Below, in pieces: positions 44,092 through 54,176 of a stretch of 64,000 nt of DNA. Source of the stretch: Palsa-1033 sp963735455. GTDB taxonomy: Bacteria > Chloroflexota > Limnocylindria > Limnocylindrales > CSP1-4. A model generated the notes under the pieces. It was given only the letters and a program-made list of their open reading frames with translations. It did not search any database and was not told where the DNA came from. The first letter of the stretch is position 1. Each line of letters starts with the position of its first letter. Location of the stretch: positions 372,001-436,000 of the forward strand of contig CAVTKZ010000003.1 of the NCBI GenBank assembly GCA_963735455.1, in the 5' to 3' direction. The position numbers and the translations under genes were made by a program.

Positions 44092-45564
44092 CTGGCGGCC
44101 GGCCGGGCCGTCCCATCGCGCGACCAACACCTCTCACCGCCGGCCCGCCTCGGGCTGGGCCTCTGGCGGCTGTTCACCTCGGTCAACTTCGCCGTGCTCC
44201 AGATCATCATCCTGGTGATCGTCGGGCTGATCGGGATGACCGTCACCCAGCTGCCCGACTTCGCGTTCCGCAGCCCGGCCGACTACATCGCCCAGATGGA
44301 GATCATCCACGCCAAGTACGACCCGGCGATCGGGGCCGGGGCGGTGGCGATCCTGGAGCGGCTGCAGGTCTTCAACATCTTCACGGCCTGGTGGTTCAGC
44401 GCCCTGCTGGTCCTGCTGGTGATCTCGATCGTCGTGTGCACCCTGAACCGGACGCCCAAGCTGTGGCGGACCTCGGCCGAGATCCGGATCGTCCAGCCCG
44501 ACCCGTTCTACGACCCGATCCTGCCCGACCGGGCCGTCGTCGCGGGAGTCGACCGCGACGCGATCCGGAGCGCGCTGCGGAGGTCCCATTTCCGGATCCG
44601 CGAAGCCGAGGCGGACGGGGTCCAGTACCTGTACGGCGATCGCCATCGCTGGACGAAGCTGGCGACCCTGATCAGCCACCTCGGCCTGATCCTGTTCCTG
44701 GTCGCGGCGGCGGTCACCAGCCGGTTCGGCTTCGAGAGCGGGATCGAGCTGACCACCGGCGAGAGCTCGCCGGTCCAGGCGATCGGCACCCCGGGCCTGC
44801 TGGTGGTCAAGAGCTACGGCTTCTCGGACCCGACCGCCGCCGACGGCACGGTCCTCGACTACACCACCGACCTGGCCGTCTACCAGGACGGCAACCTGCT
44901 GGCGCGCAAGGTGATCCGGGTCAACGATCCGCTGACGGTCGATGGCTTCTCGTTCCACCAGAACGGCTTCCGGCCGGCGCCCGACATCGTGATTCGGGAC
45001 TCGAAGGGCGAGCCGCTGTGGACCGGGCCGGTACCCCTCGACGACAGCGTGGCCGGCTCGCCGCACGGCGTGATGAGCGTGCCGGGCGAGGACAACGTCG
45101 GCCTGGAGATGCTCCTGACCAAGGCCTCCGACGGCACCGACGGGGTCCTCTTCCTGCCCTACCGGGCGACCGGCCTGAACCCCGATGGGACGCCGATCAC
45201 CCAGTCGCTGACCCCGTTCTTCGTGGCGGTCGGCGGGGTTGCCGGATCGCCCGACACGGATTTCTACGTCCAGCTCAAGGACATCCAGAACGCGACGATC
45301 CTGGTCGCCAAGCAGGATCCCGGCCAGGACATCGTGTGGTTCGCGTTCCTGAGCCTGATCAGCGGCCTGCTGATCACGTTCTACCTGCCCCGCCGCCGGA
45401 TCTGGGCCCGGCTCGACCCGAGCGGCGAGCTGCGGATCGTCGGCCGCTCCGAGCGCTACGTCGACTTCCGGCGCGAGTTCGGGCAGCTGCTCGACGACAT
45501 CGTCGCGGCACGACCTGCGGCGCTTGCGGCCGCGCCCGCGGCCAGCTCCGCGCCCGCGAGCTAG
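44092..45564 (+). CDS. ResB-like cytochrome c biogenesis membrane protein
   Basis: This protein is needed, with a CcsA/ResC partner, to deliver haem to apocytochrome c at the outer face of the membrane. Motifs are LGLWRLFTSVNFAVLQIIIL (helix 1), FNIFTAWWFSALLVLLVISI (helix 2), CTLNRTPKLW, HRWTKLATLISHLGLILFLV (helix 3, with the family His), a large periplasmic loop with DGFSFHQNGFRPAPD, and DIVWFAFLSLISGLLITFYL (helix 4). No ATG, GTG or TTG is in frame before helix 1; GTG 44194 would cut it. CTG 44092 is used provisionally, and an indel near the start is likely. No CcsA/ResC gene is nearby. Confidence 0.8.
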   Translation: MAAGRAVPSRDQHLSPPARLGLGLWRLFTSVNFAVLQIIILVIVGLIGMTVTQLPDFAFRSPADYIAQMEIIHAKYDPAIGAGAVAILERLQVFNIFTAWWFSALLVLLVISIVVCTLNRTPKLWRTSAEIRIVQPDPFYDPILPDRAVVAGVDRDAIRSALRRSHFRIREAEADGVQYLYGDRHRWTKLATLISHLGLILFLVAAAVTSRFGFESGIELTTGESSPVQAIGTPGLLVVKSYGFSDPTAADGTVLDYTTDLAVYQDGNLLARKVIRVNDPLTVDGFSFHQNGFRPAPDIVIRDSKGEPLWTGPVPLDDSVAGSPHGVMSVPGEDNVGLEMLLTKASDGTDGVLFLPYRATGLNPDGTPITQSLTPFFVAVGGVAGSPDTDFYVQLKDIQNATILVAKQDPGQDIVWFAFLSLISGLLITFYLPRRRIWARLDPSGELRIVGRSERYVDFRREFGQLLDDIVAARPAALAAAPAASSAPAS

Positions 45565-45629
45565 GGCGCCGTCTCGGCTGGGTCGTGCGGCCGCACGGCC
45601 TCGGCTCGGTGGCGCGGCTGCACCCTTGG

Positions 45630-45635
45630 TAGGCT
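45630..45635 (+). promoter_or_regulatory. Candidate -10 TAGGCT for glutamine synthetase
   Basis: TAGGCT lies 47 bases upstream of the TTG start, which has its own AAGGAG ribosome site. This would be an ordinary leadered transcript. Confidence 0.35.
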
Positions 45636-45682
45636 GAGTCCGGTCGTGTTCCGACCCACCCGACAGACACAAGGAGTCCCCG

Positions 45683-47048
45683 TTGGCCGACAAGGACAAG
45701 GCGGCGGACGTCGAGGCGACGATCGACGCGGCCGCCAAGAGCGGCATCCGGTTCGTCCAGCTCCAGTTCACCGACATCATGGGCATCGTCAAGGCGGTGA
45801 CGATCCCGATCCACCAGCTCAAGGGCTCGGTCAAGCACGGGACCTGGTTCGACGGCTCGTCGATCGAGGGCTTCACCCGGATCGCCGAGTCGGACCAGTA
45901 CCTGATGCCCGACATGTCGACGTTCGCCGAGATCCCCTGGCAGAAGGGCAGCGGCCCGCGGGGCACCGCCCGGATCATCTGCGACGTCTTCACGCCGAGC
46001 GGCGAGCCGTTCGTCGGCGATCCGCGCTTCGTCCTCCGCCGGCAGGTCGAGCGGGCGGCCAAGCTGGGCTATGTCGTCAACACGGGCCCCGAGCTCGAGT
46101 TCTTCCTGTTCCGGCGCGGCGAGGACGGCGAGATCGAGCCGCTGCCCCACGACCAGGCCGGCTACTTCGACTTCTCGAGCGACCTCGCCCAGGAGATCCG
46201 CCAGGACATGGTCGACGCCCTCGAGGCGTTCGGGATCCGGGTCGAGGCCGCCCACCACGAGGTCGCCGTCGGCCAGCACGAGATCGACTTCGAGTACAGC
46301 GACGCGCTGCGGACCGCCGACAACGCGGTCACCTTCAAGTTCGCGCTCAAGGCGATCGCCCAGCAGCACGGCCTGTACGCCACGTTCATGCCCAAGCCGA
46401 TCCACGGGATCAACGGCTCGGGCATGCACACCCACCAGAGCCTCTGGTCGATCGCCGAGAAGCGCAACGCGTTCGCCGACGTTTCCAACCCGTACGGGCT
46501 GTCCGACGTCGCCCGCTCGTACATGGCCGGGATCCTGGCCCACGCCCGGGGGATGATCGCGGTGCTCGCGCCGCTCGTGAACTCGTACAAGCGGCTCGTG
46601 CCCGGCTACGAGGCCCCGACGTACCTGACCTGGGGCCGGACGAACCGCTCGGCCCTGATCCGGGTGCCGATGGTCTCGCCGGGCAAGTCCGTGGAGGGCA
46701 CCCGGGCCGAGGTGCGCTGCCCGGATCCGTCGTCGAACACGTACCTCGCGTTCACCGCGATGATCGCGGCCGGGCTCGACGGCGTGGAGCGCGGCCTGAA
46801 GCTTGCCGAGCCGGTCGAGGAGATCGCTGTTCGAGATGGACGCCGCCCGGATCGCCGAGCAGGGGATCAAGGAGCTGCCGGGCACGCTCGGCGAGGCGCT
46901 CGACGAGCTCGAGCAGGACGAGGTGATCCGGGCCGCGCTCGGCGACCACGTGCTGAACCACTTCCTCGACGCCAAGCGCGCCGAGTGGGACGAGTACCGC
47001 ACCCAGGTCAGCGACTGGGAGGTCGACCGCTACCTGGAGCAGTTCTAG
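45683..47048 (+). CDS. glnA: Glutamine synthetase, type I, one 3' frameshift
   Basis: This enzyme makes glutamine from glutamate, ammonia and ATP. It starts at TTG with AAGGAG 6 bases upstream. Motifs are VQLQFTDIMGIVKAVTIPI, GTWFDGSSIEGFTRIAESD, NTGPELEFFLF, EAAHHEVAVGQHEIDFEY, TFMPKPIHGINGSGMHTHQS and YLTWGRTNRSALIRVP. At about 46828 the frame changes, and the C-terminus continues FEMDAARIAEQGIKELPGTL to ...EVDRYLEQF. The total is about 455 residues, matching the short GSI-alpha type. As the only glutamine synthetase visible and normally essential, the frame change is almost surely a sequence error. The adenylylation loop seen in GSI-beta is not apparent. Confidence 0.92.
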
Positions 47049-47438
47049 GGGGAGCGGCGCCTCTCGGCGCGGTGCCGGAGATCGCACCGAGCCTTGGGCC
47101 CGAGCGGCCCGTGGGCCGGCGTCTCGTGCACGGGCGGTGTTGCGTGCCGGCCGGCGCCCGGCCGCGGGGGTGCCTCGGGCCCTCAACCGGCCACCGTGCG
47201 GCGCCGGGGGCTGCATCCCAGGGCGGGGCGCCGGGCCTGGAGCCCCGCGGTACCACAACTAACCTTAGGCAGCGGGTTCCACCGGCCGATGTGCCCCTTT
47301 TGGGTTCGTGAGCCCCGATCGCCCAACTCCGTGGCGCAATCCACCACTACTACGGGTAACCGCGCGCGTTGGCTCCGGAAAAGGAGACTCGGGCCTGATA
47401 AGGGGCCGCGAAGGCCGTTAGGTAAGAGTAGTTGTGGT
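47049..47438. other. Intergenic gap between glnA and the XRE regulator, 390 bases
   Basis: The left half is GC-rich with no supported gene. The right half is less GC-rich and is bounded by the inverted repeat described separately. CCACTACTACGGGTAACC at about 47342 is a partial further copy of the repeat. The region is presumably the regulatory zone for the XRE gene. Confidence 0.5.
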
Positions 47439-47439
47439 A
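47251..47439. repeat. 17-bp inverted repeat pair (TACCACAACTAnnCTTA) bounding a 189-base segment
   Basis: TACCACAACTAACCTTA at 47251-47267 is repeated in reverse complement at 47423-47439 with two mismatches. The right copy overlaps the A of the XRE ATG. This could be a pair of operator sites for autoregulation or the ends of a tiny non-autonomous element. I see no clear target-site duplication. Confidence 0.6.
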
Positions 47440-48218
47440 TGGGAAGGTCGAACCGAAGTCAGCGGGCTGGAGCCCAGGCGCGCGTCGGGCGCGTTCGGGC
47501 GCAGATCGTCGCTGCCCGCCTGGGGACGGCCCTCCGCGATGCTCGGAAGAGCGTCGGCATGACCCAGGCACAAGTCGGCGCCCACGCTGCCCTTTCGCAA
47601 ACGCTGATCAGCGACCTCGAGCTGGGTCGAGGGACCTCTACGACGATCGAGACGTGGGGAATGGTCGCCGCGGCGGTCGGCGAGCAGCTGGTCGGATTCC
47701 TGGAGCGTGCGCCCGGCGCTGATCTCCCACGCGACATCGAGCACCTGCGGCGGCAAAGCGCGCTGATCGCGTTTGCCGCACCCGGCGGGTGGCGCGCGCT
47801 GCCCGAGCTCAGGCTGGACCAGGACGCCCGATGGTCGCGTTCGATCGACGTCGCCTTGGTGCGGCTGGCGACGGCCGAGGCGGTGGTCGTCGAGGTCTGG
47901 AACTGGTTCGAGGACGTGGGCGGAGCGCTTCGTGGGCTCGACGGCAAGGTGGCCGCCCTCCGCAATCACCTTGATCCGAGCGTGGAGTGGACGATCCGCG
48001 GCGTGTTCATCGTTCGCGACACGAGGCGAAACCGGAAGCTAATGACCGAGCTGGGGCCGATCTTCGCGGCGCGCTTTCCGGGCAACGCGCGAGCGTGGCT
48101 CAAGGCCCTCGCGGATCCGGCCCAGCGGTTGCCGGAAGGTGATGGCCTGCTCTGGAGCGATAGCCGCGGAACGCGGCTTCAACACGAGCCGGTTGCGCGG
48201 CTAGCTGACCTGACCTGA
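47439..48218 (+). CDS. XRE-family HTH protein with an unknown C-terminal domain
   Basis: The 259-residue protein has a Cro/C1-type helix-turn-helix at about residues 28-70 (LGTALRDARKSVGMTQAQVG followed by LSQTLISDLELGRGTS). A domain of about 170 residues follows with RWSRSIDVALVRLATAEAVV, VVEVWNWFEDVGGALRGLDG, RGVFIVRDTRRNRKLMTELG and FPGNARAWLKAL. The mixed alpha/beta pattern with buried acidic residues (D-V-A and E-V-W) is faintly reminiscent of restriction-endonuclease-like folds, but no complete D-(D/E)-x-K motif is seen. The ATG sits within one arm of a 17-bp inverted repeat, which suggests autoregulation. Confidence 0.7.
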   Translation: MGRSNRSQRAGAQARVGRVRAQIVAARLGTALRDARKSVGMTQAQVGAHAALSQTLISDLELGRGTSTTIETWGMVAAAVGEQLVGFLERAPGADLPRDIEHLRRQSALIAFAAPGGWRALPELRLDQDARWSRSIDVALVRLATAEAVVVEVWNWFEDVGGALRGLDGKVAALRNHLDPSVEWTIRGVFIVRDTRRNRKLMTELGPIFAARFPGNARAWLKALADPAQRLPEGDGLLWSDSRGTRLQHEPVARLADLT

Positions 48219-48313
48219 CCAGGCTCGGGGCGAGTCGGTTCGCGGTCGACGCGATCCGCTGAGGCGCGGGAATGGCCCAACCGGGTGGTCCAAATACGCG
48301 AGAATGGGCCGCC

Positions 48314-49779
48314 ATGAGCGACTTCGAGCCTCCCGAGCCATCCGAAGTCGCAACGTCGGAGGACGAGTCAGCGCGCACAGGGGCAACCGCCTCGGAGCTG
48401 GCCAGACGCCCGGGGTCGCGGCACCCGCACCCTCGGAGCCGACACCCGGACCCGGGGGCGCTCCGCCCGCGGCCGCGACGCCCGAGGCCGCCACCGCACC
48501 AGGGCCCGCGGCCGCGCCACCCCCACCCAGAGCTCCCGCCACCGCTCCGAGGATTCGGCCGATGCAGTCGCTGTGGCTGCTGGCGATCGCGCACGCCGTG
48601 AACCACGCGCAGGCGTTCCTGCTGCCGTTGATCTTCCTGAAGATCATCGACGAGTTCCACGTCAGCGTGGAGACGATCGCGTTCCTGGCGTCGTTCGGGG
48701 CGGCGTCGTCGGGGCTGGTCCAGCTCAGCTACGCCCAGCTGACCCGGGTCATGTCGCGGCGGCGCCTGCTGGGGATCGGCGGGATCCTGTTCGGCGGCGG
48801 CTTCGCGGCGCAGGCGTTCGCGTTCAGCTTCCCGACCTTCGCCATTCCCAACGTCCTGTCGCGGCTCGGCGGCTCACCCCAGCATCCCGTTGGAAACGGC
48901 CTCCTCGCGGAGCAGTTCGTGCCCGAGCGACGCGGCTTCGCGATCAGCGCCCATATCGCCGGCGGCAACGTCGGGACGGTGATCGTGGCGATCAGCGGAG
49001 CGCCGATCATCGCGCTGTGGGGCTGGCGCGGGGCGTCGATCGTCTTTGGAATTCCGGCAATCGTGATCGCCGTCGCGATCCTGATCCTGATCCGCGAGAC
49101 GGGTACGGATCGAGCCGCGGCCAAAGCCGGCGGAACCGTGCGGCAGGCGTTCCGCCAGATCGTCGGCGACAGCGACCTGCGCTGGCTGTACCTCACCTCG
49201 GTCCTGGGCGGTGGCGGCCGGGGGCTGGGGGTGGTCAACCTGTTTGCCCTGCTCTACCTGACGACCGTCCTCCACCTGAGCGACTCGCTGACCGGCCTGA
49301 TGTACGGCGTCCTGATCGTGTTCGCTGTTCCGATGCCGCTCATCTCGGGCTGGCTGTCCGACCGGATCGGGCGCAAGCCAGTGATCATCGGCGTGTACAT
49401 CGGCGGCGCGGTGGGCTTCCTGGTCTTCCTGGTGTCGGGCTCGAACCTGCTGGGGCTGTGGGCCGGGATCGCCCTGATGGGCCTGTTCAGCTTCGCCGAG
49501 AGCCCCCAGCTCCAGGCCCTCCTCGCCGACATCGCCGCGCCGAAGCTGCGCGACGCGACCTACGCCGTGTACTTCACGCTGGCCTTCGGCGTCGGCTCGC
49601 TGTGGACCGCGGTCTACGGCGTGATCATCGAATACGCCGGCGAGACGACCGGGGTCCAGATCGTCTTCGTGCTGATGGCGATCACCTTCCTGCTGGCGGC
49701 CGCCGCGACGGTCCCGATCAAGGCCGACCAGCGCGCGCGCGAGAACGCCGCCCACGAGGCCTCGCTCGCCCCGGACTGA
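48314..49779 (+). CDS. Major facilitator superfamily transporter with long Pro/Ala-rich N-terminus, one frameshift
   Basis: The probable start is ATG 48314 (MSDFEPPEPSEVATSEDESA), with GAGAAT 8 bases upstream. A frame change near 48413 joins it to the Ala/Pro-rich stretch and the twelve-helix core from about residue 88 (WLLAIAHAVNHAQAFLLPLI). Motifs include AISAHIAGGNVGTVIVAISG and PLISGWLSDRIGRKPVIIGV, which holds the MFS motif A between helices. The end is rich in charged residues. The 85-residue disordered head is unusual. The transported compound is unknown. Confidence 0.82.
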
Positions 49780-50135
49780 GGAGGCCCGAGACGAGCCGGC
49801 CCGGCCACCCGAGACCGAAGCGGGCCGCCGCCCGAAACCGAGCGATCGCGAGCACGCCGCGAGGCGAAATGGCCCGAATTCACCCAGCAATGCGGACACC
49901 AGGCAGACGCCGTAAGGTGGCACGTAACTACCTGTCGCGACCCGGGCCCGTATGTGGTGCACCCAGGCACCGAGGACATTGACACCCCGGAAACGCGGCC
50001 GGAACCTACCCCCGTACGCAAGCGTCCCAGACCGGATTCGAGGCCGGGTTTTCGATTCGTCCAAGCGACCGAGACGCACGACGGGCGATGCGTAACGGGC
50101 GATGCGGTACAGGCATCTGGTGGAGGAGATTGGAC
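49780..50135. other. Intergenic gap before the S8 protease, 356 bases
   Basis: No coding frame is convincing. TTGACA at 49979-49984 is a possible -35 with a weak GAACCT at 17 bases. GGGCGATGCG is directly repeated at about 50084-50104. A strong GGAGGAG ribosome binding site ends the gap. Confidence 0.4.
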
Positions 50136-53100
50136 ATGGCAGATCCCGGGTTCAGGGCGCACCGATCGCGGATCGGCTTCGCCGGGCTCGCCGTCTTTCA
50201 GACAGCGGCGCTCCTGGCGGCCAGCCTGGTCGCCGGCGTCGCACCGACGTTCGCGGCGGCCCAATCGTCGGCCGCCGGAGCGCTCTCAGCCGGCGGGTCG
50301 ACGACCCTCCCGGCGATGACCCCCGCGCTCGCCGCCCAGCTCTCGACCGGCGTCTCGCACAACGTCATCGTGATCATGAAGAACCAGTTCGGCTCGGCCA
50401 AGGCCGGGACGAGCGCCGCTTCGCAGCGGGCCCTCTCGATCGCCAGCGACCAGGCTCCGTTGATGACAGAGCTGCGCCAGGTGAAGGCGACCCACGTCAA
50501 GACGTACCGGCTGCTGAACTCGTTCGCGGCCACGGCATCGGCGGGTGAGGTTGCCCGGCTGAAGGCCAACCCGGCGGTCGCCACGGTGATCCCGGATGTG
50601 CTGATCCATGGTGCACCGCCGGCCACCGCCCCGGCGGCTGCCGTCGCGGCCTCGAATAAGACGCCGAGCTCGAGCACGTCACTGACCCCCAATGTGATCC
50701 CGGGCGCGTGCGGGCCGAAGGGCAAGGTCCTCCTGGACCCGGAGGCCCTCCAGACCACGAACACCAATTCGGACGACCCCCATGCCCAGACCGCGCGGTC
50801 CCTGGGGCTCACCGGGGCCGGCGTCAAGGTCGCCTGGATCGCCGACGGCCTCGATCCGAGTAACGTGAACTTCATCCGCCCTGACGGGAAGTCCGTCTTC
50901 GATCCCGCCGTCGGCGGCGACTACCAGGACTTCAGCGGCGACGGCCCGGGCCAGATCACCGGTGGCGACGAGGCCTTCCTCGACGCCAACTCGATCGCCG
51001 GCCAGGGTCTCCATACCTATGACGTCAGCAACTTCGGAGCCCAGCCCGACCCGTCCGCCTGCAACATCCGGATCGAGGGCATGGCCCCCGGCGCCTCGCT
51101 CGTCGGACTCGACGTGTTTGGTTCGTTCGAGTTCGCGCTCGAGTCGAACTTCCTCCAGGCGATCAGCTACGCGGTCGAGACCGACCACGTCAACGTGCTG
51201 AACGAATCGTTCGGCTCGAATCCGTTCCCGGACGTCACGTCGCTCGACATCCTCAGCCAGTTCAACGATGCCGCCGTGGCGGCGGGCACGACCGTGACCG
51301 TGTCGAGCGGAGACGGTGGCTCGACGAACACGATCGGATCGCCCGCAAGCGATCCCAACGTGATCGCCGTGGGAGCCTCGACTGCCGACCGCTTCTACGC
51401 CCAGACCAACTACGCCGCCGCACGCTACTTCGCGACGACCGGTTGGCTGGATGACAACATCAGCTCGATCAGCTCGAGCGGCTTCTCCGAGACCGGCCGC
51501 ACGCTCAGCCTCGTCGCCCCCGGCGACCTTGGCTTCGCCTCGTGCAGCACGGATACGTCGATCTACACCGAGTGCACCAACTTCGTTGGTGTGCCGTCCC
51601 CCGTCGAGGAGGCCGGCGGCACCAGTGAATCGGCGCCGTTGACCGCCGGCGCGGCGGCCCTCGTGATCCAGGCCTACCGCCAGACCCACGGCGGAAGCTC
51701 GCCGTCACCGGCGCTGGTCAAGCAGATCCTCACCAGCACGGCGACCGACCTCGGCCTGCCGGCCGACGAGCAGGGTTCCGGCCTGGTCAACAGCTACAAG
51801 GCCGTCCTCCTGGCCAAGTCCGTCAAGACCGCCTCCGGTTCCCCGGCTCCGGTCGGCGAATCGCTCCTGTTCTCGAGCAACCAGCTCAACGCCGTCGGCC
51901 TGCCCGGGACGACCGAGAGCTGGCCCGTGACGGTGACCAACACCGGCGCGCACGGCCAGTTCGTCCAGGTCCAGTCCCGCACGTTCGGGCCGGACCAGCA
52001 CGTCAAGACCGGCTCGGTGACGCTCACCGACGGGGTCAGCCCGGAGTTCGCCAACTACCAGGGCGTCCAGAACAACTACGGCGTCTTCCACTTCACCGTC
52101 AACCGCTTCGCTGATCGCCTCGATGCCTCGATCGCCTATCCGGGATCACCGGCGAACGGCAACAACGCCCGGATCCGCCTCATCCTGATCGACCCGCTCG
52201 GCCGGTTTGCCACCCACTCGTTCCCCCAGGGCGTCGGCAACTTCGGCAACGTCGACGTTCGAGCCCCGGTGGCGGGCACCTGGACCGGCGTCATCTTCGG
52301 CGACGTAGCCTCGGCAAACGGCACAAACGGGACGATCTCGTGGCGCACCGCGACCCAGCAGTTCGTCCCGTTCGGCTCGGTCTCGCCGGGCTCGTTCTTC
52401 CTGGCGGCCGGCCAGAGCCGGACCATCCATGTCAAGGCAACCACGCCGTCCACGGCCGGTGACTCGTCCGGCTCGGTCGTCGTGACGTCGACCGGCGGCG
52501 GCTTCGACCGCAACGTCGGCTTCGAGAGCAACTCGATCCCGGTGACCCTGCGCACCCTCGTCGACCTGGACCACGGTGGCCACTTCAGCGGCCTCCTGAC
52601 CGGCGGCAACGGTCGACCACCTGGCATGGGCCAGGTTGCCTACTTCCAGTTCCACGTCGCGCGCGGCCACTCGAGCATCACGGCCAACGTATCCCTGACC
52701 AACGACGTCGCGGATCCGGTCGGCGCGTACCTGGTCAGCCCCGGTGGCGATGCGCTGGGCTTCGGCCAGAACAGCGTGAACGGCGTGAACGGCCCGGCGC
52801 TCACCGCGTACACCCTCAATCCGGTCGCCGGCGACTGGACCCTGGTCGTTGACTTCGCCGAGCCAATCGTCGGCGACGAGACGTCCCAGCCGTTCACCGG
52901 CAACATCAAGCTCGACGACGTACGGGTCAGTGCGGCCGGCCTGCCCTCGAGCACCAGCCAGAAGCTGGCCGCGGGTGTTCCGGTCACGGTCCCCGTGAAA
53001 TTCACGAACCGTGGCGCGGCGCCTGCATCGGTGTTCATCGATGCCCGGCTCAACTCGACCACGACCTACAGCCTGGCCGATCTGAACGGCACGGAGACGT

Positions 53101-53657
53101 TCGTCCTGCCGCTCGCCTCGACCGAGCCCGAGTGGATCGTGCCCACCCAGACGTCGGGCGTCGCCTCCACGGCGTCGGCCGACGTGCCGATCGAATTCGA
53201 CTGGGGTGCCGCACAAGGCGACCCAGACCTGTTCGGGCCACCAACCACCACCAATAACGCGGCCGGTTCGTACACACCGGCCGGCGGCACCGTCCAGGCC
53301 GGCATCTGGTACTCCGGGCCGAGCGAGATCGGACCGTATCCCACGGGCGCCGTGCCCGCCACGGTGACCACGGCGATGACGGCCCTGACCAAGACCTTCG
53401 ACCCGGCGGTCAGCTGTGCCACCGGGGACCTGTGGGAGGCCTCGGTTGACCTGGGGGCCTTCGGCACCTTCGCGCCGGTCACGGTCAACCCTGGCGACAC
53501 CGTGGTGATCAACGTGACCATCACCCCGTCGGGGCCGTCCGGCACCGTCGTCCGGGGCAACCTGTACCTCGACGCCCTGTCCGACTTCATCCCGCCCTAC
53601 GGCGTGTTCTCCGGCGACGAGCTGGCGGCACTGCCCTACGCCTACACGGTCAAGTAG
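50136..53657 (+). CDS. Large secreted S8 (subtilisin-like) serine protease
   Basis: The 1173-residue protein starts at an ATG 8 bases after GGAGGAG. It has a signal peptide (1-41, ending APTFAAA), an inhibitor I9-like propeptide (about 74-158), then the S8 domain. The domain has Asp237 in VKVAWIADGLDPSN, His293 in AGQGLHTYDVSN, oxyanion Asn356 in VLNESFGSN, and Ser497 in GGTSESAPLTAGAAALV. His lies in an H-T-Y rather than the usual H-G-T context. From about 560 to the end are beta-rich, probably Ig-like or pre-peptidase-type modules (for example PVTVTNTGAHGQFVQVQSR and VPVKFTNRGAAPASVFIDAR). There is no membrane anchor. It is probably a nutritional or surface-processing protease. Confidence 0.88.
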   Translation: MADPGFRAHRSRIGFAGLAVFQTAALLAASLVAGVAPTFAAAQSSAAGALSAGGSTTLPAMTPALAAQLSTGVSHNVIVIMKNQFGSAKAGTSAASQRALSIASDQAPLMTELRQVKATHVKTYRLLNSFAATASAGEVARLKANPAVATVIPDVLIHGAPPATAPAAAVAASNKTPSSSTSLTPNVIPGACGPKGKVLLDPEALQTTNTNSDDPHAQTARSLGLTGAGVKVAWIADGLDPSNVNFIRPDGKSVFDPAVGGDYQDFSGDGPGQITGGDEAFLDANSIAGQGLHTYDVSNFGAQPDPSACNIRIEGMAPGASLVGLDVFGSFEFALESNFLQAISYAVETDHVNVLNESFGSNPFPDVTSLDILSQFNDAAVAAGTTVTVSSGDGGSTNTIGSPASDPNVIAVGASTADRFYAQTNYAAARYFATTGWLDDNISSISSSGFSETGRTLSLVAPGDLGFASCSTDTSIYTECTNFVGVPSPVEEAGGTSESAPLTAGAAALVIQAYRQTHGGSSPSPALVKQILTSTATDLGLPADEQGSGLVNSYKAVLLAKSVKTASGSPAPVGESLLFSSNQLNAVGLPGTTESWPVTVTNTGAHGQFVQVQSRTFGPDQHVKTGSVTLTDGVSPEFANYQGVQNNYGVFHFTVNRFADRLDASIAYPGSPANGNNARIRLILIDPLGRFATHSFPQGVGNFGNVDVRAPVAGTWTGVIFGDVASANGTNGTISWRTATQQFVPFGSVSPGSFFLAAGQSRTIHVKATTPSTAGDSSGSVVVTSTGGGFDRNVGFESNSIPVTLRTLVDLDHGGHFSGLLTGGNGRPPGMGQVAYFQFHVARGHSSITANVSLTNDVADPVGAYLVSPGGDALGFGQNSVNGVNGPALTAYTLNPVAGDWTLVVDFAEPIVGDETSQPFTGNIKLDDVRVSAAGLPSSTSQKLAAGVPVTVPVKFTNRGAAPASVFIDARLNSTTTYSLADLNGTETFVLPLASTEPEWIVPTQTSGVASTASADVPIEFDWGAAQGDPDLFGPPTTTNNAAGSYTPAGGTVQAGIWYSGPSEIGPYPTGAVPATVTTAMTALTKTFDPAVSCATGDLWEASVDLGAFGTFAPVTVNPGDTVVINVTITPSGPSGTVVRGNLYLDALSDFIPPYGVFSGDELAALPYAYTVK

Positions 53658-53680
53658 GCGAACGACCCAGCTCGCAGTTG

Positions 53681-53725
53681 CCGGGAGGCACTGGAGGGAT
53701 CGCCCTTCCAGTGCCTCCCGGTTTT
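53681..53725 (+). terminator. Strong rho-independent terminator after the S8 protease
   Basis: CCGGGAGGCACTGGAGGG pairs with CCCTTCCAGTGCCTCCCGG, with one bulged base, followed directly by TTTT. It is the clearest terminator in the window. Confidence 0.9.
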
Positions 53726-53794
53726 CCGGCGGATTCGTGCCGCCCGAGCCCGTGGGGTATCATCCCCGAGCCCTGTCCAACGGGCACACTCGGT

Positions 53795-54160
<366 letters not shown>

Positions 54161-54176
<16 letters not shown>

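Noticed and set aside
43809..44246. A minus-strand gene covering the end of the trans-sulfuration gene and the ResB start
   Set aside because: It is antisense, Arg/Pro-rich and without motifs; the plus-strand genes have clear family signatures.
47094..47438. A longer N-terminus for the XRE protein
   Set aside because: The added 115 residues lack domain character and cross the inverted repeat; ATG 47439 directly precedes the normal helix-turn-helix head.
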